Positions 30,357 to 32,582 of a DNA stretch of 32,582 bases are shown piece by piece. The notes under the pieces were generated by a model. That model was not told the origin of the DNA. It ran no database searches and saw only the letters and a program-made list of their open reading frames with translations. The position numbers and the translations under genes were made by a program. Origin of the DNA: Pseudomonadota bacterium. GTDB taxonomy: Bacteria; Pseudomonadota; Gammaproteobacteria; Xanthomonadales; Xanthomonadaceae. The DNA is taken from assembly GCA_018242465.1 (NCBI GenBank), contig JAFEBY010000005.1:1-32582 (forward strand), in the 5' to 3' direction. Each line of letters begins with the position of its first letter. The first letter of the stretch is position 1.

Positions 30357-31438
30357 TTCCTTGCAGCCCCGTCGGCGGCGGGCGCAGCCGCCTTGAGCGT
30401 GGCATCCGCCTTCACCTTGCCGACGCCATCGACCACGATGCGATCCCCGGCGTTGAGTCCGGTGCGGATCATCGCCTTGCCGGGAATGCGTCCGCCGACG
30501 TCGACTTCGACCTTCTGCGCCTTGCCCGCCGGCGTCACGCGCCAGACGAAGGTCTGCGAGCCGACCTGCATCACCGCGAGTTCGGGCACAACGATGGCGG
30601 GATGGGTGTCGCGGGTGACCTCGACGTTCATCAGCATGCCGGGTTTCAGCGCGCGATCAGGATTGGGAAAATCGCCGCGCACCGTCAGCGCGCGCGACCC
30701 GGTATCGAGGCGACCGGCGGATGTCTGCACCAAGCCAGCGAAAGTGCGACCGGGATACGCCTGCGTCGTCCCGTTGACCGCCTGTCCCGAGGCGACATTC
30801 GCCAGTTCGGTTTCCGGCACCGGGAAATCGACATAGACCCGCGAGACGTCATCCAGCGTGGCGATCGCCGTGCCCGGCGTCACCAGCGTGCCCGGACTCA
30901 CCTGGCGCAGGCCAAGCAGGCCCGAGAACGGCGCGCGGATCACGCGATCGGCCAGATTGGCGCGGATCTGCTGTACCTGGGCGATGGCGGCATCGCGCGT
31001 CGCCTTCTGGGCGTCGAGCATCGACTTCGCGATCAACTGCTGCGCAGCGAGTTGCGACTGGCGCTGGTACAGGGTGTCGGCCTCCTTGGCCGCGGCAGCG
31101 GCAGCGGCGAACGCAGCCTGCTGCTGCTGGCCCGTGAGCGTCACCAGCGGCGCGCCGCGGTTCACCCACTGCCCACTCTCGAAATGCACCTTGTCCACGG
31201 TTTCACTGACCTTGGCGGTCACCGTCACCGATTCGTGCGCCTTGACCGTGCCCAGCGCCTGCACCGTGTCCGTCCACGGTTCCAACCGCACCGCCTGGAT
31301 CACCACCTCAATCGGCTGGCCACCACCGCCCTTGGTACCGGCCTTGCCGGCATCGCCACGCTGGCAGCCTGCAAGCATCAGGCCCACGATCATGCCACCG
31401 GCCCAGCGCCGGAACGTCGATTCATCGCGAAAATTCAT
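30353..31438 (-). CDS. RND efflux membrane fusion lipoprotein
   Basis: A 361-residue periplasmic adaptor. The N-terminus is a lipoprotein signal with lipobox LAGC (C25), so it is anchored by lipid in the inner membrane. It then shows the usual order: beta-barrel/lipoyl start (VTVTAKVSETVDKVHFESGQWVNRGAPL), an alpha-hairpin rich in alanine and glutamine (about 105-160), the second lipoyl half (RAPFSGLLGLRQVSPGTLVTPG), then a beta-barrel and membrane-proximal domain. It partners the RND pump, whose start codon overlaps its stop. The ATG at 31438 places the lipobox correctly. Confidence 0.95.
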   Translation of the reverse strand: MNFRDESTFRRWAGGMIVGLMLAGCQRGDAGKAGTKGGGGQPIEVVIQAVRLEPWTDTVQALGTVKAHESVTVTAKVSETVDKVHFESGQWVNRGAPLVTLTGQQQQAAFAAAAAAAKEADTLYQRQSQLAAQQLIAKSMLDAQKATRDAAIAQVQQIRANLADRVIRAPFSGLLGLRQVSPGTLVTPGTAIATLDDVSRVYVDFPVPETELANVASGQAVNGTTQAYPGRTFAGLVQTSAGRLDTGSRALTVRGDFPNPDRALKPGMLMNVEVTRDTHPAIVVPELAVMQVGSQTFVWRVTPAGKAQKVEVDVGGRIPGKAMIRTGLNAGDRIVVDGVGKVKADATLKAAAPAADGAARK

Positions 31439-31508
31439 CCGGCAATTTTATGCGGATGAAAGATGACGTACCCATGACTTTAGGCATGGATGCACGCATC
31501 CCACGCCC

Positions 31509-31539
31509 AAAAAAAACGCCGGCACCAGGCCGGCGTTTT
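31509..31539 (-). terminator. Rho-independent terminator of the aldolase gene
   Basis: AAAACGCCGGC and its exact complement GCCGGCGTTTT form an 11-bp stem with a 5-base loop. On the minus strand an uninterrupted run of eight T follows the stem, about 20 bases after the aldolase stop. It isolates the aldolase from the efflux operon downstream. Confidence 0.92.
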
Positions 31540-31559
31540 CGATCCCGATGCGGCGGGGA

Positions 31560-32567
31560 TCAGCCTTTCTTCCACTCACCCAGCGCCGCCAGGCCATTGT
31601 CCTTGGCGCGGGCATACACCGTGTCCTGCGCCTTGGACCAGTTGCCGCTCATGTCCTGCGCCCACAGCTTCAACGCAGCCTGCTGCATGGCGCGACCATA
31701 GGAGAACGACAGCGGCCACGGATTCGGACCCATGCGGTTCATCGCATCAAGGTGCGCGGTCGCAGCTTCGTCGCTCTGGCCGCCGGACAGGAACACGATG
31801 CCCGGCAGGATCGCCGGCACCGTCGACTTCAGGCACATCAGGGTGGCTTCGGCCACTTCCTCGACGCTGGCCTGGTCCGGGCAATCCTTGCCCGGCACGA
31901 CCATCGACGCCTTGAGGATGGTGCCTTCCAGCGCGACGTTGTGCTGGTACAGCGCGTCGAACAGCGAACGCAGGGTGATTTCGGTGACTTCGTAGCAGGT
32001 TTCGATGTCGTGGTTGCCGTCCATCAGCACCTCGGGCTCCACCATCGGCACGATGCCCTGTTCCTGGCACAGCGCGGCATACCGCGCCAACGCCTGGCTG
32101 TTGGCCTCGATGCAGGTCCCCGACGGGATGTCCTCGCCGATGTTGATCACCGCGCGCCACTTGGCGAAACGCGCACCGAGCTTGTAGTACTCCTGCAGGC
32201 GGGCGCGCAGGCCGTCGAGGCCCTCGGTCACCAGCTCGCCCGGGAAGCCGGCCAGCGGCACCGTGCCCTTGTCGACCTTGATGCCCGGGATCATGCCGTG
32301 ATCGGCCATGTACTTGGCGAACGGCACGCCGTCCTTGGTGGACTGGCGGATGGTTTCGTCGAACAGGATGGCACCGGCCAGGTATTCGTTCACCTTGGGC
32401 ACGGTCAGCAGCAGTTCGCGATAGGCGCGACGGTTCTCTTCGGTGCTGGCGATGCCGACGCCGTCGAAGCGCTTCTGGCAGGTCGCGGCGGATTCGTCGA
32501 TGGCGATGATGCCCTTGCCCGGCGCGACCATCGCACGGGCGGTTTCGGCAAGCTGTTCGATGCTCAT
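31560..32567 (-). CDS. Class I fructose-bisphosphate aldolase
   Basis: A 335-residue glycolytic/gluconeogenic enzyme cleaving fructose 1,6-bisphosphate to two triose phosphates through a lysine Schiff base. Active-site residues align with animal aldolases at an offset of 9-10: D24, K97 (GIKVDKG), K136 and R138 (FAKWRAV), E177 and E179 (VEPEV) and the Schiff-base K219 (TILKASM). It is the eukaryote-like class I type, shorter than animal enzymes at the C-terminus and lacking the terminal tyrosine, not the metal-dependent class II. The ATG at 32567 has AGGA upstream. A strong terminator follows the stop. Confidence 0.96.
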   Translation of the reverse strand: MSIEQLAETARAMVAPGKGIIAIDESAATCQKRFDGVGIASTEENRRAYRELLLTVPKVNEYLAGAILFDETIRQSTKDGVPFAKYMADHGMIPGIKVDKGTVPLAGFPGELVTEGLDGLRARLQEYYKLGARFAKWRAVINIGEDIPSGTCIEANSQALARYAALCQEQGIVPMVEPEVLMDGNHDIETCYEVTEITLRSLFDALYQHNVALEGTILKASMVVPGKDCPDQASVEEVAEATLMCLKSTVPAILPGIVFLSGGQSDEAATAHLDAMNRMGPNPWPLSFSYGRAMQQAALKLWAQDMSGNWSKAQDTVYARAKDNGLAALGEWKKG

Positions 32568-32582
32568 TGCGTTTGGCGTCCT

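Overview
The window joins two unlike pieces of DNA. The right half (about 17,400 to 32,582) is GC-rich, tightly packed chromosome of a gammaproteobacterium. ThiG, TrmB, MscL and the GDSL-esterase autotransporter look like those of the Xanthomonadales (Lysobacter/Xanthomonas relatives); this placement rests on remembered family sequences, not on a search. The left half (1 to about 17,400) is visibly more AT-rich and gappy. It consists of integrases, a conjugation accessory gene, a bacteriocin export operon and uncharacterised genes: an integrated genomic island lying against the 3' end of a tRNA-Gly(CCC) gene.

Island, left to right: the tail of an IS3-like transposase; a spacer with an oriT-like sequence of the RSF1010/R1162 (MOBQ) type; a TraD/MobC-family relaxosome gene; a RadC/JAB-domain gene on the minus strand; an uncharacterised two-gene module (294-aa protein plus small membrane protein, overlapping); small membrane ORFs; then a four-gene minus-strand operon for a colicin V-like bacteriocin: HlyD/CvaA-type adaptor, 70-aa double-glycine precursor, 51-aa two-helix membrane protein (candidate immunity) and a C39-peptidase ABC exporter. 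A 28-bp perfect palindrome lies between the precursor and the downstream genes. To the right are a protein with an RNxxxH motif, a first tyrosine recombinase, a small protein with DnaJ-type zinc motifs, a possible HEPN protein, a TIGR04141/DUF6119-type protein, more membrane and unknown genes, and a second tyrosine recombinase, related to the first, beside the tRNA gene. No relaxase or type IV secretion genes are visible, so the island looks mobilisable or decayed rather than self-transmissible.

Chromosome: tRNA-Gly; GDSL esterase autotransporter; thiS-thiG-trmB; a 261-bp nested inverted-repeat element; an SLC13/TrkA-C permease; a Rieske protein; an FAH-family hydrolase; mscL; an M28 peptidase; then a minus-strand run of membrane fusion lipoprotein, RND pump and SpoU-family rRNA methyltransferase joined by overlapping stop/start codons; and a class I fructose-bisphosphate aldolase with a clear terminator.

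The most interesting items are the oriT-like site next to traD without a relaxase, the compact bacteriocin operon with its palindrome and unlisted small gene, the pair of related integrases bracketing probable defence genes, the promoter with an overlapping operator-like repeat at 14,881, and the highly folded element between trmB and the permease.
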